Shown here in pieces: positions 6,635 to 16,560 of a stretch of 58,294 nt of DNA. Source of the stretch: an uncultured Verrucomicrobia subdivision 3 bacterium (lineage in GTDB: Bacteria > Verrucomicrobiota > Verrucomicrobiia > Limisphaerales > UBA11358). How positions within the stretch are numbered: position 1 is the first letter of the stretch; each line of letters begins with the position of its first letter. The stretch is taken from positions 1 through 58,294 of the forward strand of contig CAIQKM010000089.1 of the NCBI GenBank assembly GCA_903872345.1. Direction: 5' to 3'. The notes below the pieces were generated by a model. It ran no database searches, was not told where the DNA came from, and saw only the letters and a list, made by a program, of their open reading frames with translations. A program made the position numbers and the translations under genes.

Positions 6635-9595
6635 TCAGTGGCCGCGCAACTCCGCGAGGCGTTGGCGGACGCTGACGAACTCGGCGCTGTTCGTGGGGGC
6701 GTTGGCGAGGTAGATCTGGTAATTGCGGATCATCTCATTGGTGTCATGGGTTTGCCGGGCAATTTCCGAAAGGCCAAACGCCACCGTATAGGCGTTGGTG
6801 AAGGTCTGTTGCAGCCGGAGGTAGTCATTGCGCGCCGGTTCAAACTGTTTCGCATTCAGATACGCGATGGCGCGGTTGAAGAGGGCGTCGTAGTTGTTGG
6901 TTTGCACGGCCAGCACCTGGCTGAAAGCCGCCGCCGCCTGCGGGTATGATTGCATTTGCACCAGCGTATAACCCCTGCCGAACAGCCAGACGGGATTGTT
7001 GGGGGTGCGTTCCAATTGCAGATTGATAAAGTCCAGACCCTCGGCCAGGTGGTTGTGGCTCAGGCAGCCTTTGACGGCGACTTCCAGCAAGTGCTGGTCT
7101 TGGGGATGCCGGTTGACTTCCCGCTTCATGAGTTCGATGCCCCGCGCATAGTTGGTCCCCTGAAGGTAGGCGGCGGCGGCGGTGAAATGAAGCGTCTCGG
7201 AATTTTCGCCGTTGAGGCCGAACTTGCCGGGGTTTGCGAGGGGCTCGTGCAGCGTCGCCAAGGCGCGCTCCGGCTGCTGCAAAATAACATAAACCTGTCC
7301 GAGTAACAGGCGTGCGGTCACGTCACCCGGAGCCTGTTCGTTGATCCGCACCAGTTCCGCCAGCGCCTCCCGGTAATAATTGGCTTGCATCAGCATTACG
7401 GCAATGTTCATGGCGTAGTTGGGCTCATCGAACGGACCGTTCAAGAGCAGCACCTCATTCCAACTGCGATATTTGCCAAACTGGTCGGCGGTGATCTCGG
7501 AAAAGGCGGGGGCGTAATTTGTCCCGGCCTGCAAGGTCAGATTGTAGTCCCGGTTAATGCCGGCGGCGATGTTGTCCGGATTTAATTTCAGGGCATCCTC
7601 AAAGTGGCGGGCGGCCTTGGCCGGTTCCCCGCTTCGCTGGAGCAGCACGCCCCAGGTGTTCAGCAGTTGTGAACACGCGCCGCCGGCGAGGGCCGCATTC
7701 GGGTTGCTTGACGGGGTGATGCGCAATTTATCCAGCCAGGCATCCAACAGTTTCTTTTTCTGATTCGGATCGGTTGTTGGCAGGTCGTGCCGGATCTGGC
7801 CAAACAGCGGATTTTCGGTTTCCGCCCAGAAGGCTTCGTTTTCAGCGATCAGCTTTTTGTCCGGCAGCGGCGGGAGTTGGGTGGCTTCCGGCAGGGTTTT
7901 CAATTGGAAGACCAGGCCGTGCGGTTCCTGATAAAATTGCTCGAAGAAGAAGCCGAAACTGGGGTTTAGGTAGAACAGGTTGTTGGTTTTTATCAGCTGG
8001 GCAAGCAGGTTGACCTGGGCAACGGGACTGATGGCAACTTCATTCTTGTCCGCCATCACAAGTGGAAAGCGGGCGGGATAGTTCCGGTGAAGGAAACGGT
8101 GATAGCTGGGCCAGTACAAAGACCGGGTATCAATCGGAACAAAGTCTTTTGACAATCCGTTGCGAGCCAGTTCCGCCTGGAGAATATATAGGCGCCAAGG
8201 CATTTCAGCCGACTGGTTGTCGCTGTCACACAGCAATACGCCGCTTTTGGCCGCCAGGCTTTTTAGCATCAGCCGGCCGTATTGATCCAGCAGGTTGTTG
8301 TTCAGCGACAGTATCCCGGGGGTGTTTTTATACGCCAGGCCCGCAACGGCGAGGGCGCTGACCGCCACCGTGACGAGCACGCCGACTTTTTGCACCAGAA
8401 ATTTTTCCAAATTGCCATGGCGCGGACGCAGGTGCCTGGGCGTGTTGGGGTCAATTTTGCGTCCCATCCAGCGCCCGAATGCCAGCAGCAGGTAGCCCGA
8501 GTAATAACCAATGCTCAAGGCGGTCAGATAATAAAACATCAGTCCCGGGGTGCCCAGCAGGCTCAGATTACGGGGGCTGAACGGCGGGTCAAACATGATC
8601 CACAAACAAACGGTCAGCACGATGGCATTGATCAGGTGGAATAAAAAGTTGGACAATGCCATGCCGAGCCGGCTGTTGTCGCCAAAGCTTTCCGGCCAGC
8701 GGATTGCCATCAGGAAGACCGGCAGGATCGAAGTGAGCGAAATGATGCCGAGGCTGTACCGGGCATCCGGGATGGCGATGAGTTTGACCGCATGCCAGTC
8801 CATCCGCAGGTTGGGCCTCAAATATTGCCAGAAGGATTGCGCCGGATCGTTATGGAACAGCACGTTCAGCAGGGGCAGCAGGAGGTACAGCGATAAACCG
8901 GCGAGACCGCACAGCAACACCCGCATCAAAAAGCCCGGCTGGAAAAAGCTCACCCCCTTGGACCAGACCAAGGCCAGCGCAAAGAACGGAAAAAATCCAA
9001 TCATCGCCCAGCTATCCGCCATCCCGGCGCCAAAGGCCAGGGCGGCCCAATACAGCCGTTGATTGCGTTCATCCAGCCGGAATTCCAAAATCTCCCAGAT
9101 AATGAAGGCGAATACGAGCACTTGGACCATTTCGGCCGTAAAATTGGTCGAGTTTTGCCAAAAACCTTCATGCAATACGCAGACGGCGGCGGCCAGGAGC
9201 GGCGGCAGCCAATTCATTCTATTGGTCATGAAACTGAAGTCGCTCTTTTCCGCCTGCCGCTCCGATTCCGTCCGGTCATGCGGCAGGATGGCCACGGACC
9301 GGGCCAGCAGGCCAACGGTTACCGCCCCGCAGAGGGCGGACAAAATGTTCAAACTCAACGGCAAAACGGAAACCGGAACCCAGCGGAAGGGATAGGTGAC
9401 CAGATAAACCAGCGGGCTGAAACATTCCGGCTGCCAGGTCCACCCGGCCACCTTGGCGACGGCATCCAGATTGAACAGCGTGATCCAGCGATTGATCGTC
9501 AGCAGGAACAGAATGAACGCGCCGCTGCCGGCAAGCAGGGGCAGCCAGCGGGGGGCGAACCGGTTTCGCGGGTCTATCTGGGTTGTATTGGCCAT
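6635..9595 (-). CDS. DUF2723 membrane protein with C-terminal TPR repeats
   Basis: A 986-residue protein. The N-terminal ~460 residues contain roughly eleven hydrophobic segments and the DUF2723 pattern (LAGSGAFILFLLTINRWITLF, then ECFSPLVYLVTYPF, then EGFWQNSTNFTAEMV). The C-terminal half (about 620-980) has TPR-like helices such as PAKAARHFEDALKLNPDNI and YREALAELVRINEQAPGDV. DUF2723 proteins resemble GT-C glycosyltransferases of the PMT type, so it may transfer sugar from a lipid carrier to secreted proteins, with the TPR part scaffolding partners; that is inference. The cluster with a WecA-like initiator and a GT4 enzyme supports a glycan role. It is unlike the short DUF2723 domain proteins in carrying so long a TPR tail. 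Confidence 0.85.
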   Translation of the reverse strand: MANTTQIDPRNRFAPRWLPLLAGSGAFILFLLTINRWITLFNLDAVAKVAGWTWQPECFSPLVYLVTYPFRWVPVSVLPLSLNILSALCGAVTVGLLARSVAILPHDRTESERQAEKSDFSFMTNRMNWLPPLLAAAVCVLHEGFWQNSTNFTAEMVQVLVFAFIIWEILEFRLDERNQRLYWAALAFGAGMADSWAMIGFFPFFALALVWSKGVSFFQPGFLMRVLLCGLAGLSLYLLLPLLNVLFHNDPAQSFWQYLRPNLRMDWHAVKLIAIPDARYSLGIISLTSILPVFLMAIRWPESFGDNSRLGMALSNFLFHLINAIVLTVCLWIMFDPPFSPRNLSLLGTPGLMFYYLTALSIGYYSGYLLLAFGRWMGRKIDPNTPRHLRPRHGNLEKFLVQKVGVLVTVAVSALAVAGLAYKNTPGILSLNNNLLDQYGRLMLKSLAAKSGVLLCDSDNQSAEMPWRLYILQAELARNGLSKDFVPIDTRSLYWPSYHRFLHRNYPARFPLVMADKNEVAISPVAQVNLLAQLIKTNNLFYLNPSFGFFFEQFYQEPHGLVFQLKTLPEATQLPPLPDKKLIAENEAFWAETENPLFGQIRHDLPTTDPNQKKKLLDAWLDKLRITPSSNPNAALAGGACSQLLNTWGVLLQRSGEPAKAARHFEDALKLNPDNIAAGINRDYNLTLQAGTNYAPAFSEITADQFGKYRSWNEVLLLNGPFDEPNYAMNIAVMLMQANYYREALAELVRINEQAPGDVTARLLLGQVYVILQQPERALATLHEPLANPGKFGLNGENSETLHFTAAAAYLQGTNYARGIELMKREVNRHPQDQHLLEVAVKGCLSHNHLAEGLDFINLQLERTPNNPVWLFGRGYTLVQMQSYPQAAAAFSQVLAVQTNNYDALFNRAIAYLNAKQFEPARNDYLRLQQTFTNAYTVAFGLSEIARQTHDTNEMIRNYQIYLANAPTNSAEFVSVRQRLAELRGH

Positions 9596-9636
9596 TGAAT
9601 CAAATCAGTTGAATGTAATCACCGTCGCTTGGCAAG

Positions 9637-10770
9637 TCAGTTTGCGCGGCGCAAATCCGCCACGCACTCCACATGCTGGGTTTGCGGGAACATGTCCAGC
9701 GGTTGCACCCCTGCCAATTGGTAGACACCGTCGGCGCATAGAATGTTCAAATCCCGCGCCATGGTGGCCGGGTGGCAGGAAACATAAATCACCTGGGCCG
9801 GGCGGGTGGTGCGCAGCAATTCCAGCGTGGCGGGCCAGCAGCCTTTGCGCGGGGGATCCAGAATGACCGCCGTTTGTTCCGCGGAAAATTTGGAAAGCAG
9901 CTCCGGCAGCACGTCTTCCACCTGGCCGGCAATAAACTCGCCATTGGTGATCCCGCGGTTGGCCGCGTTCAGCCGGGCCGCCGCAATGGCCTTCTGGTCG
10001 TATTCCACCCCGGCAAACGAGGTAACCGCGCCCGCCACTTCGATGCCGAAAAAGCCCACCCCGCAGTACAGATCAATCAAATGGCGCGCGCCGCTGGCCC
10101 CGAGAAAGGACCGCACGGTTTCCACCAGCCTGGGCAGCAGGAAAAAATTATTCTGGAAAAAAGAATCCTTCGGCACCTCCCAGTTTTCCGGCTGCACCCG
10201 CAATACCACCTTGATGCCGCCCTTGGGGGGCGGATTGGCGCGGACCTGGGCAATCTGCTCATTGAGCGTCGGCTCGGCAATGGCGCATTCCGTGAGATCC
10301 TCCACAAAGCTGTTGTCATGCCGGATGAAACCGATGAGCAGTTTTTTGGCGGGGCCGTTCCACTGGCTGCGGATCATGATGCGGTTCCGATAGCCGTAAG
10401 GCTGGGGGCAGGGGATGACCGGGGCCACGACCGCCCGGCTGATTTTGCCCACGCGCTCAAAGAGGTCGGCGATTTGTTTTTGCTTCACCCGCAATTGCGC
10501 CTCATAGGCCACATGCTGGTACTGGCAGCCGCCGCAGGCGCCGTAATAACGGCATTGGGGTTCGACGCGTTCCGGCGAGGGGATGACGACCCGCAGCAGC
10601 TTGGCCCGGGCAAAATTCTTCTTTAGTTCAGTGACTTCCGCCTCGACAGTTTCCCCGATCATGACGAACGGCACAAAGACCACCAGTTCGTCCAGCCGTC
10701 CGACGCCTTCGCCGCCGAACGCCAGATCGTGGATCGTCAGGGATATATGGTCACCCGGTTGAATCGGCAT
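9637..10770 (-). CDS. TrmA/RlmD-family 5-methyluridine methyltransferase
   Basis: A 377-residue SAM-dependent RNA (uracil-C5)-methyltransferase. An N-terminal TRAM domain (~1-60) precedes the iron-sulphur cysteines Cys73, Cys79 and Cys82 (PQCRYYGACGGCQYQ), with the fourth probably in EDLTECAIAEP. The Rossmann domain has DLYCGVGFFGIEVA, LDPPRKGC, and the catalytic cysteine in YVSCHPATMARDL. The iron-sulphur cluster points to the RlmD/RlmC (23S rRNA) branch over TrmA. ATG at 10770 is chosen; a TTG six codons earlier is also in frame. It is the first gene of the minus-strand cluster, 41 bp before the DUF2723 gene. Confidence 0.9.
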   Translation of the reverse strand: MPIQPGDHISLTIHDLAFGGEGVGRLDELVVFVPFVMIGETVEAEVTELKKNFARAKLLRVVIPSPERVEPQCRYYGACGGCQYQHVAYEAQLRVKQKQIADLFERVGKISRAVVAPVIPCPQPYGYRNRIMIRSQWNGPAKKLLIGFIRHDNSFVEDLTECAIAEPTLNEQIAQVRANPPPKGGIKVVLRVQPENWEVPKDSFFQNNFFLLPRLVETVRSFLGASGARHLIDLYCGVGFFGIEVAGAVTSFAGVEYDQKAIAAARLNAANRGITNGEFIAGQVEDVLPELLSKFSAEQTAVILDPPRKGCWPATLELLRTTRPAQVIYVSCHPATMARDLNILCADGVYQLAGVQPLDMFPQTQHVECVADLRRAN

Positions 10771-10860
10771 TCGGGAAATTCTATGCAATTTTCCGGGCGC
10801 GGAAAGTTTATTTGGCGGCCAATCCTGTGAATTTATGGAAACAAATCAAAATTCGCTTTC

Positions 10861-10915
10861 GCCTGGTTGAGGCTGGATAAGGCTGGCTGAGCCGTGATTG
10901 CCGGTTTTTTAAAGC
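10861..10915. repeat. Short degenerate TTGAT/GGCTGG-type repeats
   Basis: Three imperfect ~10-base units (gaggctggat, aaggctggct, gagccgtgat) are followed by a T-rich run. They resemble the gccttgat/gaggcttgat units that are numerous at the right end of the window (57138 onward), so they are probably a diverged copy of that family. Confidence 0.5.
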
Positions 10916-11018
10916 CCAGCGGGGTTTGCTGGCGGGGTGATAATGCCGGGAAGCCGCGCTCCGGTCAAAAGCCGGTCAAAAGTCATGGAATGGATGACCG
11001 GGCCGGCGGCGGGCGCAA

Positions 11019-14000
11019 TTACGGAAACACCATCCGGTAAAACACCGAACCATTCGCGGGATCGATGAGAATAATCACGCGATTCGTGGTGCTGGCCCCG
11101 GGGACATCCGCCCAGTTGCCGGCGGTCAGGCCCACGCTGAGGGTATTGGTCTGCACTTGCAAACGCCAGCCGGTGTGGTCGGCGGGCCAGCTCAGTGTCA
11201 GGACGCTGCCGGTGGCAACGGGATTCACGACAATCGGTGACTGGCTCACCGTTTGGAGGATGCGCAAGGTGCCGTCGGTGGCCAGCGTATTGGTGTTCCA
11301 GGCATAGCCCGGCGCGGGCGCGGACGGATTGACGGCCGCAAACGCGCCAGCATAGTTGGTGGCGGCGAAGAGCTTGAAGGTGTCGTTCGTGGTTAGTACG
11401 CCGGACAAATTCGTGAGGTTCAACGTGCCGCCGTAAGTCACAGCGGACATTCCGCGCACCTGGTCATTGGTGTGCTCACTCTGGTTGAGCGCCAGGAATG
11501 CGGTGCCGGCCAGGTTCAGGGTGTTGCTGATGGTCAGGGTGGCGGTGGCGCTGGTGATCGCCCCGGGTGAAAGTGTGCCGCCGGACATTACGGCCACCGG
11601 ACCGCGAATCAGTCCGCCGCCGCCCAGCGCGCCGTCGGCCACGGTCACGGCATTGGTGGTGATCACACCGTTGACGAGCAGTACGCCGTTGCTGACCGTG
11701 GTGGTGCCGCTGTAAACGTTCGTGCCGGCGAGCGTCAGGGTGCTCGCGCCGTTTTGCAAAACAGCGTTGGCATAGGCGGACCCGTTGGTAATCACCCCGG
11801 TGATCAGAATGTTGCCGGCTCCGAGAAAGGTCAGCGTGCGCGCGCTGGCGAGCGATTGCACCCCGAGGATGCCGCCGAGCGTCAACTGGCCGCTGTCGGA
11901 TTGAAATTCATAGGTGCCGCCGCCCGAGCCGAGGGACACGTTGCCGGCCAGCGTGTTGCTGCCCGCCACGTTTTCGATGGCCGGAGCGAGCGAATTGCGG
12001 CCATTGAGGGAAATCGCCTGCGGCAACGTGATGTTTCCCGCCGTGCCATCCAGTTGTACGGTGGAGGTGGCGGCATTCTGGTCGCGAATGGCCACGCTCG
12101 CCGCGCCATTCAGCGCCCCGGGGGAGGCCAGATACAGGATGCCATCATTGCCGCTCGAAGGCTGGGCGGTGTCCACATACAGCACGCCGGTGAACGTGTT
12201 GGTGCCGTTCAAAATCAACGTGCCGGCACCGGTCTTGGTCACGCTGCCGCTGCCGGTCAGCGAACCGGAATAAGTGTAAGCATTGGTATTGCCCGCGCCA
12301 ATGGTGAGGGCCACGGCCACGCCGGAACTGTTTGTGAGCCCCAGATTGCGTGTCCCTTTCAGCCCGCCAATCGACGCGGTGGTGAGGGAGCCGAAACTGA
12401 GCCCCCCGGTATCACCGGCCGCGAGATTCAGCGGACTGTTTTGCAGCGCGGTCGCACTGGCCAGCACCAGATTGCCGCCGACCAGTTCGGTGTCGCCGCT
12501 AAACGTGTTGGCCGCGCTGAGCGTGAAGGTGCCGCCGTTCACGGTGAGAAAAACCTTGTGATTGCCGCCGCTGACGCTGTCCTGGATCGTGCCGGCATAC
12601 GCGGTGTTGGAACTGACGCCGGCGATGATCAACTGCGCATCGCTGGTGGTGCTGCTGTTGCCCACCGTGGCGGTCTGGGTGCCTTTCACCAGGCCGTTCA
12701 GCGTCTGGCTGAACCCGGCGAGATCCAGAATTCCCGCCGCCCCGGAATACCCCAGGCTGGCCACCGCATTGGTGGCCAGGCCGTTGGTGGCGCCCAAAAC
12801 CGATGTGCCCTCGCACAGGAATAGCAGGTAGGAACCGCCGCCGGAAAACACCGCGCGGTTGGCGCGATGCCGCACCGGCACGCCGGCCGTAATCGGGCCG
12901 CTGATCACCAGTCCGCCGGTGGCATTCCCGCCATCAAAATGACCGCCGGCACCCGTGGCTGCCGTGATCGTGATTGGCCCGCTCAAAGTGGCCAGGCCGG
13001 ACGCCGGGCCTTTGATGATGCCGGAGGCAAAAACGCCGGACGAGGTTCCGGGACTGACCGTGAGCGGATTGGTCAGGGTAACGCCGGCGGCGAGCACGAG
13101 CTGGGTGGCGCTGTTGTTCACCAGCACCGGCCCGGTTCCCAACGCGCTGCTGTTGCTGGCGATGAGCGTCCCCTGACCGAGCGTGGTGCCGCCGGAAAAA
13201 CTGTTGTTGCCCGTCAGACTGATGGTGCCCGCGCCGAGATTGGTCAGACTCCCGGCGCCGGAAATGAGGCCGGCGATGATTTCCGTGTCCGGGTGATAAT
13301 ACGTGAGCGCCCCGTTGTTGATAATATTCCCGCTGCCCAGTGAACCGGCGGTGGTGCCGTTGCCCACCTGCACCGCGCCGGCGTTGATCTCCGTCGCGCC
13401 GCTATAATTATTCGTCGTGAGCACCGTGAGCGTGCCGGTGCTGTTTTTGATGAGACCGGTGATGCCGCTGATTTTGCCGCCGCCGCCGAAAGTGTAATTT
13501 TTCGTGCCATTCAGGGTGACAAGGCCGGGGGACACCGCACCGGACAGGGTCACCGTCTGATTGGTGGCGGTGTCATCAAAGGTCACGCCGTCGCCGGGAT
13601 AAAACGCGCTGCGGCCCGTGCCATTGAACCAGTTGCTGCTGGTGCCGGAATCCCAGACATTCGCCGCGCCATCGCCCTGCCAGACGAGGCTGCCGGGAAA
13701 CGCGGAGATCACCAGGTCAATCTCATTCGTCACGGAGTCATCCACCGCCAGCGCGACCTGGGGCGGAACGCCGGTGAACACCACGTTAAAATTGGTGGCG
13801 CCGCCCGTGCGCGCCCCGGCATAGCGGATGACAGTGTAGCGACCGCTGGCCAGTACGCCCACCAGCGGGTTTACCGACAGGGTGACCGTGCCGCTCAGAT
13901 TCAAGTTGCCCGCCACCAAAATTTCGTCATTGGTGCCGCCGCCCTCGACCGCCACATTCGCAAGCGAGAACTGGCACGCGGCCCCGCCGTTCAGGGTAAG

Positions 14001-16358
14001 ACTGTTCGCAAAATGCAGGGTTCCGACGCCGATACCCGGGCTGACCGTTGCTCCGTTCGCGCATGTGACCGCCCCCGTCACCACGCCGTTGCCGCCAAGA
14101 TTCTGGCCGCCGTTCAGCACAAATCCGCCCGTCACCTGCGACACATCCAGCGTCGCGCCGTTGCTGATCACCAGACTGCCGCCGGCCACCGCCCCAGCCG
14201 GACCAAGCACAAGCGTGCCGCCGAGATTGGTGGTGCTGCCGGTGTAAGTATTCGCGCCGTTCAAATTCCAGCTTCCGCTATCGACCTGCACCGAGCTCTG
14301 GCCGAGGCCGTCGGCGATGATGCCATTGATATTCCCGGTGCCGGCTCCCTGTAAAATCAGCGTGCGCGCGGTGTCATTCGTGATGAGGCCATTCAAATTC
14401 AACGTGCCGCCCGCATCCACCGTTATGGCCGGATAGCCGCCGCCCGCGGTCATGCGAATCGCGCCGTTGAGCGTGTTCGTGCCGGTCACACTGCGCAGCG
14501 CGTAGCCGACGGTGGCGCCATTGGCGGCCACGCCGTCGTTGCTCAGCAAAAATGTCAGGCTGGCCGGCAGGGTGATGCCGCCATCCACTTCCAATCCGCC
14601 CGTACGGGTGGTACACGCGACATTGACCGTGCCGCTGCCAAAGGCGCTGTTATTTGCCGCCCGCAAGGTGCCGCCATTGACCGTCACGGCCCCGGTGAAA
14701 CTGTTGCTGCTGGCAAGCAGCCAAGCGCCCGCCCCGCTCTTTGCGAGCGCCCCGGTGCCGCTAATCATCCCCGAAACCGTGCCCTGGCTGCCGCCATCCC
14801 CGGCCAAAGTCAGCGTTTGCCCCGCCGTGGCAACGGGGGCATTCAGATTCAGCGCGGTGCCGCCGTCCAGATTGATGCTCGCGGCGGAGCCGAGTGTGAT
14901 CGGACCGTTCCAGGTGGCACTGGCCCCGGCGCTGACCCGCAACGCGCCATTGGCGGAAGTGCCCGTGCCGTTCAGTGTAAGCGGCTGGTTCGCCGCGAGA
15001 CTGGCATAAACCTGCAACTGCGCCCCGCCGGCCACGGTGGTCCCCACGGCGGTGGAACCCAGCGCATTGCCATCGGTCATCCGCAACGTGCCGCGATTGA
15101 TATAAGTGCCGAGCGTGTAACTGTTGCTGGCATTCAGCACGGCGGTGCCGTAACCGTCCAGATTCAGGCTGTGCCCGCCGCTGATGCTGCCATTGACGTT
15201 CAATGTGCGGCCGGAGCCGATGGTCCAGTGGTTGCCATTGCCAAACACCAGCATGGAATTGATGGTCAGATCATTGTAGGCGGAATTCATGTCAATGCCG
15301 CCGCCATTGATCGTGAGCGTGTTGCTGTTGATGGTGATCGGGCTGGTTTCCCAAATCGAAAGGCTGTTCACGGTCAGGTTCTGGGGCAGCGCGGTGGTTA
15401 AATTCCCCTTGCTCAACATTGAGAACACAATGTCGTTGCCGCCGGCCGGCGTGAGGGAGTTGATCCAGTTTCCGGCATCCGTCCAACTGGCCGAACTGCC
15501 GCCGGTCCAGAACAGCGTGTTGTTGGGCGCGTAATAACGCACGTAATCCACCGCCAGCTTGGTCGAGCTGGAACTTAAACTGCCGTAGCCGCCGGAGGGT
15601 ATGGTGCCCGCCCAGGTCGTGTCCGTGTCGTCCACGATGGAACTGAGGATCATGAACTCCGTCCGCGCGGAAAGACCCGAGGCCGAGGTCCAGGCCTGCT
15701 GGCCGTCATCCACGTAGAAGGTATAACCGGAGGAGGTCCAGAGCACCCCGTACTTGTGAAAGCCGGCTCCCAGGCTGCCGCTGCTGTCGGTATAATTGCC
15801 GCTGCCGGCGCTGGCGGCGGAAGCACCGTAGCCGTTCCAATGGAGGTTGGACTGGACGTAATTGTTGATATTGTTGGCGGAACCGTCCTGCAAGCGATGC
15901 TCGCACGTGTCAATTTCCGCGCCCCCCGTGGCCGGGTCGCCGATGTAACTGCCCATCGCCGGCGATTGCAACCAGAAGGCCGACCACATGCCGGTGCTGT
16001 CCGCCCATTGGATGTTCGCCTCGAAATAACCGTAGCGCGCGTGAAATTTACCCTGCGTCGAAAGCATGGCGGTGTAGTGCGTGCCGCCGGAAGTGTAGGT
16101 GGTGATCACCCCGTGGTCGCCCGCCTCGGAAAAGGCGCTTTGCGAGAGGGTCGCATCCTTGTAATTGCCGGGGTAGAGCCAATAAACCCATTTGCTGGTG
16201 TCCAGCGAACTGCCCTGAAATTCATCGCTCCAGACGAGATAGTAATTCGCCGGGGGGCTGGCCAGACCAGCCGGGCCTGTCAGCAGGAAGGTGAGGGCGG
16301 TGACGCCAAAAGCCAGACACCGGCCGCGCCGGGATGATTCACGGAACTTGGATGTCAT
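11019..16358 (-). CDS. Secreted GH16 hydrolase fused to autotransporter-associated beta-strand repeats
   Basis: A 1779-residue secreted protein. Residues 1-34 are a signal peptide (Arg-rich start, FGVTALTFLLTGPAGLA core). Residues ~38-280 are a GH16 domain with the catalytic motif E148-I-D150-T-C-E153, implying a beta-glucanase, laminarinase or related activity. The remainder is a repetitive beta-helix made of autotransporter-associated beta-strand repeats; at least eight units of the form NTYTGSTTNLGGTLVLG can be seen. The last ~65 residues (LTLSWPADHTGWRLQVQTN to DPANGSVFYRMVF) match the end of the neighbouring 2517-residue protein. No C-terminal beta-barrel translocator is present. ATG at 16358 gives a good signal peptide. 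Confidence 0.9.
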   Translation of the reverse strand: MTSKFRESSRRGRCLAFGVTALTFLLTGPAGLASPPANYYLVWSDEFQGSSLDTSKWVYWLYPGNYKDATLSQSAFSEAGDHGVITTYTSGGTHYTAMLSTQGKFHARYGYFEANIQWADSTGMWSAFWLQSPAMGSYIGDPATGGAEIDTCEHRLQDGSANNINNYVQSNLHWNGYGASAASAGSGNYTDSSGSLGAGFHKYGVLWTSSGYTFYVDDGQQAWTSASGLSARTEFMILSSIVDDTDTTWAGTIPSGGYGSLSSSSTKLAVDYVRYYAPNNTLFWTGGSSASWTDAGNWINSLTPAGGNDIVFSMLSKGNLTTALPQNLTVNSLSIWETSPITINSNTLTINGGGIDMNSAYNDLTINSMLVFGNGNHWTIGSGRTLNVNGSISGGHSLNLDGYGTAVLNASNSYTLGTYINRGTLRMTDGNALGSTAVGTTVAGGAQLQVYASLAANQPLTLNGTGTSANGALRVSAGASATWNGPITLGSAASINLDGGTALNLNAPVATAGQTLTLAGDGGSQGTVSGMISGTGALAKSGAGAWLLASSNSFTGAVTVNGGTLRAANNSAFGSGTVNVACTTRTGGLEVDGGITLPASLTFLLSNDGVAANGATVGYALRSVTGTNTLNGAIRMTAGGGYPAITVDAGGTLNLNGLITNDTARTLILQGAGTGNINGIIADGLGQSSVQVDSGSWNLNGANTYTGSTTNLGGTLVLGPAGAVAGGSLVISNGATLDVSQVTGGFVLNGGQNLGGNGVVTGAVTCANGATVSPGIGVGTLHFANSLTLNGGAACQFSLANVAVEGGGTNDEILVAGNLNLSGTVTLSVNPLVGVLASGRYTVIRYAGARTGGATNFNVVFTGVPPQVALAVDDSVTNEIDLVISAFPGSLVWQGDGAANVWDSGTSSNWFNGTGRSAFYPGDGVTFDDTATNQTVTLSGAVSPGLVTLNGTKNYTFGGGGKISGITGLIKNSTGTLTVLTTNNYSGATEINAGAVQVGNGTTAGSLGSGNIINNGALTYYHPDTEIIAGLISGAGSLTNLGAGTISLTGNNSFSGGTTLGQGTLIASNSSALGTGPVLVNNSATQLVLAAGVTLTNPLTVSPGTSSGVFASGIIKGPASGLATLSGPITITAATGAGGHFDGGNATGGLVISGPITAGVPVRHRANRAVFSGGGSYLLFLCEGTSVLGATNGLATNAVASLGYSGAAGILDLAGFSQTLNGLVKGTQTATVGNSSTTSDAQLIIAGVSSNTAYAGTIQDSVSGGNHKVFLTVNGGTFTLSAANTFSGDTELVGGNLVLASATALQNSPLNLAAGDTGGLSFGSLTTASIGGLKGTRNLGLTNSSGVAVALTIGAGNTNAYTYSGSLTGSGSVTKTGAGTLILNGTNTFTGVLYVDTAQPSSGNDGILYLASPGALNGAASVAIRDQNAATSTVQLDGTAGNITLPQAISLNGRNSLAPAIENVAGSNTLAGNVSLGSGGGTYEFQSDSGQLTLGGILGVQSLASARTLTFLGAGNILITGVITNGSAYANAVLQNGASTLTLAGTNVYSGTTTVSNGVLLVNGVITTNAVTVADGALGGGGLIRGPVAVMSGGTLSPGAITSATATLTISNTLNLAGTAFLALNQSEHTNDQVRGMSAVTYGGTLNLTNLSGVLTTNDTFKLFAATNYAGAFAAVNPSAPAPGYAWNTNTLATDGTLRILQTVSQSPIVVNPVATGSVLTLSWPADHTGWRLQVQTNTLSVGLTAGNWADVPGASTTNRVIILIDPANGSVFYRMVFP

Positions 16359-16387
16359 AAGTCAATGGGGTTTGGCTGAATCATGCT

Positions 16388-16470
16388 GTAGCAGCCGACG
16401 TAAGGAGGCTCATAAATAAGTGAACGTGTTCAATAGCCATTCGAGTCTGCCTCCTTACATCGGCTGCCAC
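16388..16470. repeat. Family D hairpin pair (GTAG type) between two giant genes
   Basis: Two arms face each other: GTAGCAGCCGACGTAAGGAGG on the left (16388-16408) and its near-perfect complement on the right (16450-16470), with ~40 bases between. Each arm itself contains an AGCC/GGCT stem. Further single arms are at 1307-1328 and 1903-1927. The 5' GTAG resembles the tetranucleotide of classical REP elements. Confidence 0.75.
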
Positions 16471-16487
16471 TTCTCTATCAAACGGTC

Positions 16488-16547
16488 GCAGGTTTGCGGG
16501 GTGCCTCATTCGGTTTTACCCGAACGAAAGCACCCCGCCTTGCCTGC
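16488..16547 (-). terminator. Large stem-loop terminator after the 2517-residue protein gene
   Basis: Reading the minus strand, nested stems GCAGGC/CCTGC, GCGGGGTGC/GCACCCCGC and TTCGG/CCGAA form one long hairpin beginning 14 bases after the stop codon. There is no T-tract, so it could be factor-dependent or simply stabilise the transcript end. The loop happens to contain one TTACCCG half-site. Confidence 0.65.
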
Positions 16548-16560
16548 TTCGCGGCACCGG

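Noticed and set aside
16515..16530. A NarL-type site upstream of the GH16 protein gene
   Set aside because: Only the left half TTACCCG plus the centre is present and it lies in the loop of a stem-loop after the preceding gene; the right half does not match.
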